A stretch of DNA of 64,000 nt, from positions 99,299 through 163,298 of the forward strand of contig FR889161.1 of NCBI GenBank assembly GCA_000436835.1. The letters are read 5' to 3'. Positions 52,158 through 59,962 of the stretch are shown piece by piece; within the stretch, counting starts at the first letter, position 1, and each line of letters begins with the position of its first letter. The position numbers were made by a program, and so were the translations under genes. Source of the stretch: Eubacterium sp. CAG:251. GTDB taxonomy: Bacteria; Bacillota; Clostridia; Oscillospirales; Acutalibacteraceae. Under the pieces are notes generated by a model that saw nothing but the letters and a program-made list of their open reading frames with translations, had not been told where the DNA came from and searched no databases.

Positions 52158-53174
52158 ATGGGTAAAAGAATAGCACTTTGGGATAATCTTAAGTTATTTT
52201 TGATTTTTTTGGTTGTGCTTGGGCATCTTTCGTTTGATTATTTTGATTCAAGCCAAATGTTTCGCACAATTTCAATGGTTATTTATACCTTCCATATGCC
52301 GGCATTTGTATTTATAAGCGGGCTTTTTTGTAAAAGGAGTGTTAACAGCGATTCTCCGCCGATTAAGCGTTTTTTCTCTTTTATGATGCTCTATTTATTT
52401 TCAAGAATACTTAACTACATACCTAATATCATCTTCGGCGTGCACTCGTTTTTTGACGTGCTTTCTGCCAAGGACGAGCCGTGGTATATGATGGCAATGG
52501 CGCTTTGGTATATGATGGCATGGGCAGTAAGAAAGATTGATTCAAAATATGTACTTATTACAAGTATAGTATTCGGATGTTTTATCGGATATATGAAAGG
52601 CAATACCGATTTTCTTTGCATTATGCGCCTGATAACGTTCTTCCCGTTCTTCTATGCGGGTTGTGTGCTTGATTTGGATAAGGTCAATAAGGTTACGTCA
52701 ACTAAGGGAGCAAGGATATTTTCGGCAATATATTTTTTCGCTTTTGTACTCATAATGACGCTTACTGTTGACTACTCGCAGGAACTTTTCCCGCTTTTAA
52801 GCGGACGAAGAAGATATTTTGCGCTTGATGACAGCCTTGCCGATTTCGGTTGCCTTTTGCGTCTTGCATATTATGTTGTGGTCGGGCTGTTAATATTCTC
52901 TATTGTGTCCCTTTGTCCACGCAAAAAACTCAGAATTACTTCCGGCGGCAGGAAAACGCTTCAGATTTATATTTATCACCGTCCGATTTTATATATAATG
53001 GAAAATGCAGGTCTTTTTTATCTTATTCATCAAATTGGTGAAGGCTGGGAATGGGTAGCGATTATCCTTATCTTTGCGCTTACGGCACTTTTGTGTTTTG
53101 ATTTTTGGCAAAAGCCGATTGATTTTATTATGAATCCAAAATTAAAGGAGAAAGAAAATGCAATTACCAAATGA
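52158..53174 (+). CDS. Acyltransferase 3 family membrane protein
   Basis: 338 residues with about ten membrane helices. WDNLKLFLIFLVVLGHL near 8-24 carries the family His, and FHMPAFVFISGLFCKR near 45-60 is the second signature. Such proteins O-acetylate surface sugars or wall polymers. The acceptor is unknown. It ends in a basic tail and overlaps the DUF4250 gene by 17 bp. TATAAT at 52120-52125 may be its -10 box; no good -35 is visible. The 183-bp gap upstream holds only AT-rich divergent-promoter DNA. Confidence 0.88.
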   Translation: MGKRIALWDNLKLFLIFLVVLGHLSFDYFDSSQMFRTISMVIYTFHMPAFVFISGLFCKRSVNSDSPPIKRFFSFMMLYLFSRILNYIPNIIFGVHSFFDVLSAKDEPWYMMAMALWYMMAWAVRKIDSKYVLITSIVFGCFIGYMKGNTDFLCIMRLITFFPFFYAGCVLDLDKVNKVTSTKGARIFSAIYFFAFVLIMTLTVDYSQELFPLLSGRRRYFALDDSLADFGCLLRLAYYVVVGLLIFSIVSLCPRKKLRITSGGRKTLQIYIYHRPILYIMENAGLFYLIHQIGEGWEWVAIILIFALTALLCFDFWQKPIDFIMNPKLKEKENAITK

Positions 53175-53334
53175 CCCTGTTATGCTTATGAGTGTTATTA
53201 ATCTTAAGCTTCGTGATTTTTACTCAAACCTTGACGCTTTGTGTGAAGATATGAATGTTGATAAAGGTGAACTTTCAGAAAAGCTTTCCTCGGCAGGCTT
53301 TGAATATGACGAAGAGCATAATCAATTTATATAA
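53158..53334 (+). CDS. DUF4250 small protein
   Basis: 58 residues: MQLPNDPVMLMSVINLKLRDF, then YSNLDALCEDM, then GFEYDEEHNQFI. This matches the DUF4250 pattern (LP-x-DPVML, N-x-KLRD-x-Y-x-x-L-x-x-LC, Y-x-x-x-x-NQF) common in Clostridia. Function unknown. A strong AAAGGAGAAAG ribosome site precedes the ATG, which lies inside the end of the acyltransferase gene, so translation is probably coupled. A terminator follows at 53356. Confidence 0.88.
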   Translation: MQLPNDPVMLMSVINLKLRDFYSNLDALCEDMNVDKGELSEKLSSAGFEYDEEHNQFI

Positions 53335-53355
53335 TATCTATGTATAATTTATTAT

Positions 53356-53393
53356 TTCAGCCACAGTTTTTTTACTGCGGCTGAATTTTTTTT
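53356..53393 (+). terminator. Terminator after the DUF4250 gene
   Basis: TTCAGCC-A-CAGT (53356-53367) pairs with ACTG-C-GGCTGAA (53374-53385), one mismatch, followed by eight Ts. Confidence 0.88.
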
Positions 53394-53403
53394 CAAAAAA
53401 GTA

Positions 53404-53431
53404 TTGACTTTTTGAAAAATATGTGTATAAT
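53404..53431 (+). promoter_or_regulatory. Promoter of the Fur-family regulator and rubrerythrin
   Basis: TTGACT (53404-53409) and TATAAT (53426-53431), 16-bp spacer, followed at once by the palindromic box at 53437. Confidence 0.8.
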
Positions 53432-53436
53432 CTAAA

Positions 53437-53451
53437 TTGTAATCGATACAA
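53437..53451 (+). promoter_or_regulatory. Fur/PerR-type operator
   Basis: TTGTAATCGATACAA is an imperfect 7-1-7 inverted repeat (5 of 7 positions symmetric) placed over the expected transcription start. It resembles the PerR box in size, symmetry and AT content. Autoregulation by the gene at 53493 is inferred. Confidence 0.65.
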
Positions 53452-53492
53452 AATAACATTCGTTACAAATTAGCACGAAAGGAAGTGAGCAA

Positions 53493-53906
53493 ATGCAGAC
53501 TAAGGAAATAACAGAACTTTTCAAGCAAAATGGTATTAAGGCAACAGCGCAAAGAATTGCTGTTTATAAATATCTTTATGAAAACAGAATTCACCCCGAT
53601 GTTGATACCGTTTATAAAAATATGGTTAAGGATAATCCTTCTTTTTCAAAAACTACTGTTTATAATTGCTTGCAGGCGCTTACCGACAGCGGGCTGATTA
53701 TTCCGGTTGTTATTGAGAGTGAAAAAATCAGATATGATGCCAATCCTAATTTTCATTCGCATTTTAAATGCAGATGCTGCGGAGGAATATTTGATTTCAC
53801 TTGCAAAATCAGCAATGTTGAGGGCATTGACGGTTTTGATATCGAGCGCAGAGATGTATATTACAGCGGAATTTGCAAAGGCTGTAAAGGAAAAACAAAA
53901 AACTAA
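53493..53906 (+). CDS. Fur-family regulator, PerR-like
   Basis: 137 residues. Winged helix: GIKATAQRIAVYKYLYEN near 14-31 and FSKTTVYNCLQALTDSGLI near 52-70. The metal-sensing region has DANPNFHSHFKCRCCGGIFDF near 82-102, and the structural zinc site is the two CxxC pairs CRCC and CKGC. The adjacent rubrerythrin and the absence of iron-uptake genes favour a peroxide sensor (PerR) over Fur. Zur cannot be fully excluded. Good ribosome site GGAAGTGAG. Confidence 0.85.
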   Translation: MQTKEITELFKQNGIKATAQRIAVYKYLYENRIHPDVDTVYKNMVKDNPSFSKTTVYNCLQALTDSGLIIPVVIESEKIRYDANPNFHSHFKCRCCGGIFDFTCKISNVEGIDGFDIERRDVYYSGICKGCKGKTKN

Positions 53907-53936
53907 AATAATTTTAATTTAAAGGAGTAATTTATT

Positions 53937-54470
53937 ATGGCTAAGAAGTATTATTGTCCGGTATGCGGATACGAAAGTGACGAACCTATCGATGTTTGCC
54001 CTGTTTGCGGTGCAAAGATGGCAGTAAGAGAAGAGGGCGAAACCTCTTGGGCTGCAGAGCATAAGGTAGGCATTATCGACGGTGTCAGTGAAGAAATCGT
54101 AAACGGCCTTCGTGAAAATTTCCAGGGCGAGTGCACCGAGGTTGGTATGTATCTTGCAATGGCAAGAGTAGCTCACAGAGAGGGCTATCCTGAAATCGGT
54201 CTTTATTGGGAAAAGGCTGCTTATGAAGAAGCAGAACACGCTGCAAAATTTGCTGAAATGCTCGGTGAAGTTGTAACAGATTCAACTAAGAAAAATCTTG
54301 AAATGAGAGCTGCTGCAGAAAACGGAGCAACACTCGGCAAAACTCAGCTTGCAAAGCTTGCTAAGGAGCAGGGTCTTGACGCAATCCACGACGCTGTTCA
54401 TGAGATGGCAAGGGATGAAGCCCGTCATGGAAAGGCATTCGAGGGTCTTCTTAAGAGATATTTTGCATAA
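53937..54470 (+). CDS. Reverse rubrerythrin
   Basis: 177 residues. The rubredoxin-like [Fe(Cys)4] domain is at the N-terminus: YYCPVCGYESDEPIDVCPVCGAKM, residues 5-28. It is followed by the four-helix diiron domain, with Glu/His ligands in GECTEVGMYLAMARVAHREGYPEIG, YEEAEHAAKF and MARDEARHGKAFEGL. This order is the reverse of classical rubrerythrin. It serves as an NADH-peroxide reductase in anaerobes and is a known PerR target in Clostridium. It follows the Fur-family gene by 30 bp. Confidence 0.95.
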   Translation: MAKKYYCPVCGYESDEPIDVCPVCGAKMAVREEGETSWAAEHKVGIIDGVSEEIVNGLRENFQGECTEVGMYLAMARVAHREGYPEIGLYWEKAAYEEAEHAAKFAEMLGEVVTDSTKKNLEMRAAAENGATLGKTQLAKLAKEQGLDAIHDAVHEMARDEARHGKAFEGLLKRYFA

Positions 54471-54487
54471 ATTTTAAATAAGAATTT

Positions 54488-54520
54488 GAAAAGGCGGATT
54501 TTATCCGCCTTTTCTTTTAT
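54488..54520 (+). terminator. Terminator after the rubrerythrin gene
   Basis: GAAAAGGCGGAT (54488-54499) pairs with ATCCGCCTTTTC (54503-54514) around a 3-base loop, followed by TTTTAT. Confidence 0.88.
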
Positions 54521-54600
54521 AAAGAATGGCGGTTTGTGGCTCAAAATAATAAACAGTCGTCTAATATACGGCGGTTAATCTTATAAAAACAACAAAATGT

Positions 54601-54629
54601 TTGACAAATTGATTAATTTGTATTATTAT
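54601..54629 (+). promoter_or_regulatory. Promoter of the amidohydrolase remnant
   Basis: TTGACA (54601-54606) and TATTAT (54624-54629), 17 bp apart, about 30 bp before the start at 54662. Confidence 0.7.
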
Positions 54630-54661
54630 TGCTGTACTAAATAACTAACGAGGCGAATAAG

Positions 54662-54994
54662 ATGGAAACTGTGTTTACAAATGCAGATTTTATTTCACTT
54701 GACGAACATAATAATACATATTCCGTTATGGTTGTAAAAGGCAAGAATATTGTTTATATGGGTTACAGTGTACCGCTTGCTTACGATGATGCAAAAATTG
54801 TTGATTTGGGCGGCAGAGCTGTTCTTCCTTTGGTGAATGATAAAATGTGCTTGACCTATAGGAATAATGCAGAGTGTACTAAACTTGAAGCAGGGCAGTC
54901 GGCAGACTTTGCCGTTGTTGATAAAAATATACTTAAGGATAACCAAGATTTAAAGGTGATAAGTGTATATATCCACGGTAAGAAAAAAGATTGA
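54662..54994 (+). CDS. Amidohydrolase remnant with the catalytic barrel deleted
   Basis: 110 residues. The first 58 match the N-terminal beta-sandwich strand set of amidohydrolase 3/YtcJ-like enzymes (NADFISLDEHNNTYSVMVVKGKNIVYMGY, then VDLGGRAVLPL). The last 45 match their C-terminus (CTKLEAGQSADFAVVDKNILKD, then VISVYIHGKKK). The whole metal-binding TIM barrel of some 400 residues between them is missing, and the join keeps the reading frame. The gene still has a good promoter, GAGGCG ribosome site and terminator. It cannot be a working hydrolase. It may be a decaying pseudogene or a retained beta-sandwich domain. Confidence 0.75.
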   Translation: METVFTNADFISLDEHNNTYSVMVVKGKNIVYMGYSVPLAYDDAKIVDLGGRAVLPLVNDKMCLTYRNNAECTKLEAGQSADFAVVDKNILKDNQDLKVISVYIHGKKKD

Positions 54995-55002
54995 TATAAA
55001 TG

Positions 55003-55038
55003 AAAAATTCCGTTTGAGATTTTCAAACGGAATTTTTT
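55003..55038. terminator. Bidirectional terminator
   Basis: AAATTCCGTTTGA pairs with TCAAACGGAATTT (55004-55016 with 55022-55034), flanked by A-run and T-run. It serves the remnant gene and the convergent dehydrogenase gene. Confidence 0.9.
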
Positions 55039-56006
55039 TAATTCACTTTATTTTTTAACTCTCTGCCGTGGATTATATTTTGCGTGTTTTCAAGAATGTT
55101 TTTATAAATTCTTTCAACAGTTAAATGTGTAATTCCTGCGATATGAGGTGTTAAAATCAGTTTATCCTTAAGCTTTATATCAAGCAAAGGATTGTCCTTT
55201 TCAAGCGGTTCGGGAGTAAAGACATCAAGCCCGGCACCTGCGATTTCGCCTTTTAACAGGGCGTTTTTAAGTGCATTATTATCCACCAAATCCCCACGTG
55301 ACGTATTTATTAAAAATGCGTCGTTTTTCATTTTTGAAAGGAAATTATCATCAACCGTATTTATTGTATCCGGTGTTACCGCAAGGTGGAGAGATACTAT
55401 ATCGCTTTCGCTTAAAAGCTTGTCAAGGTTTACATATTGAACGTTTAGCTTTTCTTCAAGGTTTTTATATCTTGTGCGGTTTGTATAAATAACTTTAGCC
55501 CCTAAGGCATTACAAAATTCAGCCGTTTTTCTTGCAATATCGCCAAATCCGATTAAGCCGACGGTACATTCGCTGAGTTCTTTTTTTACACCAAAAGAAG
55601 CTTTTTTAAACTCAATTTGCCTGCCGTTATATATTTCGTCAACACCCTTTGAAAAATTCCTTAAGCAGCCGAGCATAAGAAACAGCGCAACCTCGCTTAC
55701 CCCTGTATCGTTTACACCCTTATTGTTGCAAACAGGTATGCCTTTTTTTGTGGCATATTCAACGTCAATACCCTGATATCCTACACCTTCGCTCATAATA
55801 AGCTTTAAATTCGGCATTGAGTCAATAAGCGTTTTGTCAAGCGTGCCCATAGCGTCGATAAAAAGTAAATCCGTATCAAATCCGTCTGATAAAAGTCTGT
55901 CACTTTCGTTTAATTTAAAAAATTTAACATTATGTTTTTTTATTTCAGGTATGCAGTTAAAAACTTTTTCCCTTGTAGAAACGCTTGAAAAAAACGTTAT
56001 ATTCAT
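55038..56006 (-). CDS. D-isomer-specific 2-hydroxyacid dehydrogenase
   Basis: 322 residues. NAD-binding motif VGLIGFGDIARKTAEF near 146-161. The active-site Arg lies in INTSRGDLVDNNAL near 230, the Glu in GLDVFTPEP near 257, and the His in LTPHIAGIT near 281. It lacks the ACT domain of SerA and reduces an unidentified 2-keto acid (candidates: hydroxypyruvate, glyoxylate, phenylpyruvate). It is monocistronic with its own consensus promoter, divergent from asnB. Confidence 0.88.
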   Translation of the reverse strand: MNITFFSSVSTREKVFNCIPEIKKHNVKFFKLNESDRLLSDGFDTDLLFIDAMGTLDKTLIDSMPNLKLIMSEGVGYQGIDVEYATKKGIPVCNNKGVNDTGVSEVALFLMLGCLRNFSKGVDEIYNGRQIEFKKASFGVKKELSECTVGLIGFGDIARKTAEFCNALGAKVIYTNRTRYKNLEEKLNVQYVNLDKLLSESDIVSLHLAVTPDTINTVDDNFLSKMKNDAFLINTSRGDLVDNNALKNALLKGEIAGAGLDVFTPEPLEKDNPLLDIKLKDKLILTPHIAGITHLTVERIYKNILENTQNIIHGRELKNKVN

Positions 56007-56039
56007 ATTTTCACTTCTTTTGCAGTCTTTTTAAAAAAT

Positions 56040-56068
56040 ATTATATCATTTCAAATACTAAGTGTCAA
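56040..56068 (-). promoter_or_regulatory. Promoter of the 2-hydroxyacid dehydrogenase gene
   Basis: On the minus strand TTGACA (56063-56068) and TATAAT (56040-56045), 17-bp spacer. The divergent asnB gene has TATAAT at 56091-56096 but no clear -35. Confidence 0.85.
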
Positions 56069-56112
56069 AAACATTTCGCTTTGATTTGCATATAATAATT
56101 TGAGGTGATTTT

Positions 56113-57936
56113 ATGTGCGGCATTGCCGGAATATTAAGCAGCGATATAGATTTAAGAGGAGAAAAGCTTCTTGTTGAAAAAATGGGAAAAACTCTGAAAA
56201 AAAGAGGTCCCGATGCAGCAGGCCTTTATCTTACACCAGAGGTGGCGCTTGTTCACAGGCGGCTTTCGGTAATCGATGTTGAAAACGGCGCTCAGCCAAT
56301 GCATTTCGGCAAATATGTTATAGTCTATAACGGTGAGATTTATAATACGGATGAAGTAAGAAATGAGCTTGAAGGCTTCGGTTATAGGTTTGATACTCAT
56401 TGCGATACCGAGGTTGTATTAAAGGCTTATGATAAATGGGGAAATGAAAGTGTTAAAAAGTTGAACGGGATTTTTGCCTATGCAATTTATGATAAAAAGG
56501 AAAACTCACTTTTTGCCTGCCGTGACAGAATAGGTGTTAAACCGTTTTTCTATAATAAAACAAAAAATACATTTTCTTTCGCAAGCAAGATTGATACGCT
56601 TTTGTGCCAACCTTATGTTAAAAGTGCGGTTGACGAAGAAGGACTTTATGAGATATTTATGCTCGGCCCCGCAAAAACAATCGGTAAGGCAATTTTTAAG
56701 GATATTTGTGAACTTCCTCCCGCTTTTTGCCTGACATATAAAAACGGTGAAATCAAAACATATCCTTATTGGAAATTAGAGGCTAAGGAGTTTAATGAAA
56801 ACGAGGAGACGGCGGCAGAACATACCTACCTTCTTGTTAAGGACTCGATTGAACGTCAGCTTGTAAGCGACGTGCCACTTGCAACATTTTTATCGGGTGG
56901 GCTTGATTCCTCAATTATTTCAAAAATTGCGAGCGATAAATATAAGGAAAGCGGAAAAACGCTTGATACCTATTCGGTCGATTATACGGATAATGACAAA
57001 TATTTCAAAAAAAGCCTGTTTCAGCCAAATAAGGATTCGGATTATATTGACGTGATTTCAAGCTATATAGGCTCTAATCATCACAATATTGTTTTAAATA
57101 ATGTTGACGTTGCGAATGCGCTTGAGGAAGCGGTAATCGAACGTGGCGTTCCCGGATTTGTTGATATTGATTCTTCACTAATGCTGTTTTGCAAGGAAGT
57201 AAAAAAAGATTTTACTGTTTGCCTTTCGGGCGAGTGCGCTGACGAAATATTTGCAGGTTATCCTTGGTATCATAAAAAAGAGATTCTTTTTGAAAATGTT
57301 TTTCCGTGGGCAAGAAATACTAACATTAGGCAAAGAATACTTAAAAACGGCTTTTTAAGCGACGGCGAGGAATATTTGCAAAGCGCTTATAAAAACACGC
57401 TTAAAAATATATCGTATTTAGAGAGCGACGATAAAATCAATAAAAGAATGAGAGAAATGTTTGTGCTTAATCTAAATTGGTTTATGCAAACGCTTCTTGC
57501 AAGAAAAGATAATATGAGTATGGCTTCGTCGCTTGAGGTCAGAGTTCCGTTTTGTGATTACAGGCTTGTTGAATATGCATATAATATGCCGTGGAATATT
57601 AAGGCGCTTGACGGCAGGGAAAAGGGAATACTGAGAAAAGCGTTTGAAAACGATTTGCCAAAGGAAATTGCGTGGAGAAAGAAAAGCCCTTATCCAAAAA
57701 CTCATAATCCCGCTTATTTTGCAAGGGTTAAGGAACTTCTTGCAATTGCGCTTACCGATAAATCGACTCCGCTTATGGATTGGATAGATATTGACAATTT
57801 ATATCTTCTTTTGCAAAATCCCGACTCACTCCCCGAACCGTGGTACGGTCAACTTATGGGTATTCCTCAAATTGCGGCTTATATTTATCAAATTTATGCG
57901 TGGATTAAGCATTACAATGTTGAATTTGAAATATAA
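56113..57936 (+). CDS. asnB: Asparagine synthetase (glutamine-hydrolysing)
   Basis: Makes asparagine from aspartate, ATP and glutamine. 607 residues. Cys2 (MCGIAGIL) is the amidotransferase nucleophile. GPDAAGLYL and YNGEIYN near 75 complete the glutaminase domain. The synthase domain has the PP-loop FLSGGLDSSIIS near 257-268 and CLSGECADEIFAGYPWY near 373-389. RKDNMSMASSLEVRVPFCD near 467 and KSPYPKTHNP near 520 are conserved. Ribosome site TGAGGTG. Confidence 0.95.
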   Translation: MCGIAGILSSDIDLRGEKLLVEKMGKTLKKRGPDAAGLYLTPEVALVHRRLSVIDVENGAQPMHFGKYVIVYNGEIYNTDEVRNELEGFGYRFDTHCDTEVVLKAYDKWGNESVKKLNGIFAYAIYDKKENSLFACRDRIGVKPFFYNKTKNTFSFASKIDTLLCQPYVKSAVDEEGLYEIFMLGPAKTIGKAIFKDICELPPAFCLTYKNGEIKTYPYWKLEAKEFNENEETAAEHTYLLVKDSIERQLVSDVPLATFLSGGLDSSIISKIASDKYKESGKTLDTYSVDYTDNDKYFKKSLFQPNKDSDYIDVISSYIGSNHHNIVLNNVDVANALEEAVIERGVPGFVDIDSSLMLFCKEVKKDFTVCLSGECADEIFAGYPWYHKKEILFENVFPWARNTNIRQRILKNGFLSDGEEYLQSAYKNTLKNISYLESDDKINKRMREMFVLNLNWFMQTLLARKDNMSMASSLEVRVPFCDYRLVEYAYNMPWNIKALDGREKGILRKAFENDLPKEIAWRKKSPYPKTHNPAYFARVKELLAIALTDKSTPLMDWIDIDNLYLLLQNPDSLPEPWYGQLMGIPQIAAYIYQIYAWIKHYNVEFEI

Positions 57937-57985
57937 TTGTGATATATTTACTGTATAGAATAAGTTATTGATTAGGAATTTTATT

Positions 57986-58786
57986 ATGACAAATGAAGAA
58001 TATATAAAAGCAATAGATATGCGCACATCAAGAAGAACATATAAAGCAAGAGCGCTTGATAAGAGTATTCTTGAAGTGCTGAAAAATATGGTCGATGCAG
58101 TTAACGAGGCAAGCGGTCTTGAATTTCAGCTTGTTGAGGACGGAACACCTGCATTCAAGATTTTCTCCGGCAGATTTTCGTATATTGCAGTATGCGGCGA
58201 AGACAGCGAAGCGGCAAGGATTAAAAGCGGCTATTGGGGAGAGTCAATCGTGCTTCAATGCGTTTATCATGGTTTGGGTACCTGTTGGGTTTCAGGCACT
58301 TATGATGAAAATAAAGTTTACAAAGCAATTGATTTGCCCAAAAAGCACAGGCTTTATGCCGTAATAGTTGTCGGTTACGTTAAAGATAAGCTCAGCGCTA
58401 AGGAAAAACTTATGTATAACGCAACTCATAAGAATAATAAGCCTTATCAAAAAATGTTTGAGGTTTGCGATAAAAAGCTTCCGCCGTATTATGAATATGC
58501 AATGAAGCTTGTTGAAAAAGCGCCGTCTGCCACTAACCGCCGTCCCGTGCATTTCAGATATGAGGACGATATTATTAAAGGTTATGTTGATGAGCCTTAT
58601 TCGGATAAAAGCCTTGATTTCGGTATTGCGCAGCTCCATTTTCAGCTTGGCGCAGCCGCAAAAGGCATTAAGGGCGAATGGGATAATAACGGCAGATTTT
58701 GTACTGAAAATGCCAAGGTGATTAAATTCCCTGAAGCTGAAAATGACGAGAAAGTAAATATACAGGAGGATAACGAAAATGAGTGA
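57986..58786 (+). CDS. TM1586-type nitroreductase family protein
   Basis: 266 residues. RTSRRTYKARALDKSIL near 13-29 binds FMN phosphate. WGESIVLQCVYHGLGTCWVSGTYDENKVYKAIDL near 84-117 is the second flavin segment. A duplicated half follows (APSATNRRPVHFRYEDD near 180, DFGIAQLHFQLGAAAKG near 215), typical of the fused TM1586 family where one chain carries two nitroreductase halves. Substrate unknown. ATG 57986 is preferred over a TTG at 57968. It overlaps the next gene by 8 bp. Confidence 0.85.
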   Translation: MTNEEYIKAIDMRTSRRTYKARALDKSILEVLKNMVDAVNEASGLEFQLVEDGTPAFKIFSGRFSYIAVCGEDSEAARIKSGYWGESIVLQCVYHGLGTCWVSGTYDENKVYKAIDLPKKHRLYAVIVVGYVKDKLSAKEKLMYNATHKNNKPYQKMFEVCDKKLPPYYEYAMKLVEKAPSATNRRPVHFRYEDDIIKGYVDEPYSDKSLDFGIAQLHFQLGAAAKGIKGEWDNNGRFCTENAKVIKFPEAENDEKVNIQEDNENE

Positions 58787-59705
58787 TGAAATTAAAAAAA
58801 TTGACGAAATTTCAGAAACGCAAAATGCGCCTGAAATAAAAAAAGAAAAGAAAAAGCTTTCAAAAAAAGCTAAAAAAATAATTATCATTGTTGTATCGGT
58901 TATTGTATTTCTTCTCGTTGCGGCTGTTGTCGCAGGCGTGTGTGCGCTCAATTCATATTGCAAAACTAAGGATTATACGGTGGTCGCAACAGCAGATGAT
59001 GTTACTCTTGTGGCTCATCGTGGTATGAGAAGTGTTGCTCCCGAAAATACGACAGCGTCATTTAACGAAGCAGGCAGGCACGGCTATTGGGGCGCTGAAT
59101 GTGACGTTTACAGAACTAAGGACGGCGTTTGGATTGTCTCTCACGACAGGCATACCTACAGAATGATGGATGAATCCGCTTTTATTGAAAAGAAAACATA
59201 CGACGAACTTATGGCTATGAATGTTGACAACGGAGTTAATATTGATAAATATAAGGATTTGAAGATGTGTTCACTTGAAGAATATCTTGAAATTTGCAAA
59301 AATTATCAAATGACACCTGTTATCGAACTCAAGGGCGAAAACAACACTCAGTATTATAATGAAATTGTAAATCTTGCTGAGAAGTATAACCTTAAGCCGG
59401 TTTATATTTCGTTCCATCTCGAAAATCTTAAAACTATGCGAAAGCTTGACACCACAAGCAAAATGTATTACCTTGTTCAAAAAATCAGTGAAAAAGATAT
59501 TGAAGATGCAAGAAGTATTTTGGATTGCGGCATTGATTTTAACGGTAATAAGGAAGCTAATTTTAAAAATGACATTCTTAAAAAATGCCGTGATCAAGGT
59601 TTGGACCTCGGTGCTTGGACGATTAATGACCCTGAGGTTATGAAAAAGCTTGAGAAAAACGGTGTAACGCTTATTACAACAGATTCTATTGAGTACGATA
59701 AATAA
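58779..59705 (+). CDS. Membrane-anchored glycerophosphodiester phosphodiesterase
   Basis: 308 residues. A Lys/Glu-rich cytoplasmic start, one membrane helix near 29-52 (IIIIVVSVIVFLLVAAVVAGVC), then a GDPD domain outside. LVAHRGMRSVAPENTTASFNEAG near 70-92 has the HRG and PEN-T signature. GAECDVYRTKDGVWIVSHD near 97-115 holds the metal Glu/Asp and catalytic His. VIELKG and LGAWTINDPEVM finish the barrel. It splits glycerophosphodiesters, possibly from lipids or teichoic acid. AGGAGGA ribosome site inside the upstream gene. Confidence 0.9.
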   Translation: MSDEIKKIDEISETQNAPEIKKEKKKLSKKAKKIIIIVVSVIVFLLVAAVVAGVCALNSYCKTKDYTVVATADDVTLVAHRGMRSVAPENTTASFNEAGRHGYWGAECDVYRTKDGVWIVSHDRHTYRMMDESAFIEKKTYDELMAMNVDNGVNIDKYKDLKMCSLEEYLEICKNYQMTPVIELKGENNTQYYNEIVNLAEKYNLKPVYISFHLENLKTMRKLDTTSKMYYLVQKISEKDIEDARSILDCGIDFNGNKEANFKNDILKKCRDQGLDLGAWTINDPEVMKKLEKNGVTLITTDSIEYDK

Positions 59706-59720
59706 AAATATTATTTAAAT

Positions 59721-59760
59721 AAAAAACGAAGATTCACAATATGTGTTTCTTCGTTTTTTT
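59721..59760 (+). terminator. Terminator after the phosphodiesterase gene
   Basis: AAAAAACGAAGA pairs with TCTTCGTTTTTT, extended by CACA-ATA-TGTG at the loop end (59721-59760). Confidence 0.88.
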
Positions 59761-59873
59761 ATTTATACAAAAACGGTAATTTGCATTATATTAGAAAGAT
59801 GTCTTGTAAAACTGTCGAATTTGTCAAGGAAAATGGCAAAATTTTGGTTAATCGGTATATTTATTACAAAAAG

Positions 59874-59919
59874 GTTACAATTTTGTTGTAACATATTACT
59901 ATAGATTACAAAATGTAAT
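59874..59919. promoter_or_regulatory. Two palindromes upstream of the CHAP gene
   Basis: GTTACAA-TTTTG-TTGTAAC (59874-59892) and ATTACA-AAA-TGTAAT (59905-59919) are perfect inverted repeats in the 200 bp before the CHAP gene. Both carry TTACA/TGTAA half-sites. TAAAAT near 59925 could be a -10 box, so a DNA-binding regulator could act here. No regulator gene is adjacent. Confidence 0.5.
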
Positions 59920-59962
59920 TTATGTTAAAATGTCAACGTCGCTTATTAAAGGAGGCGTTATA

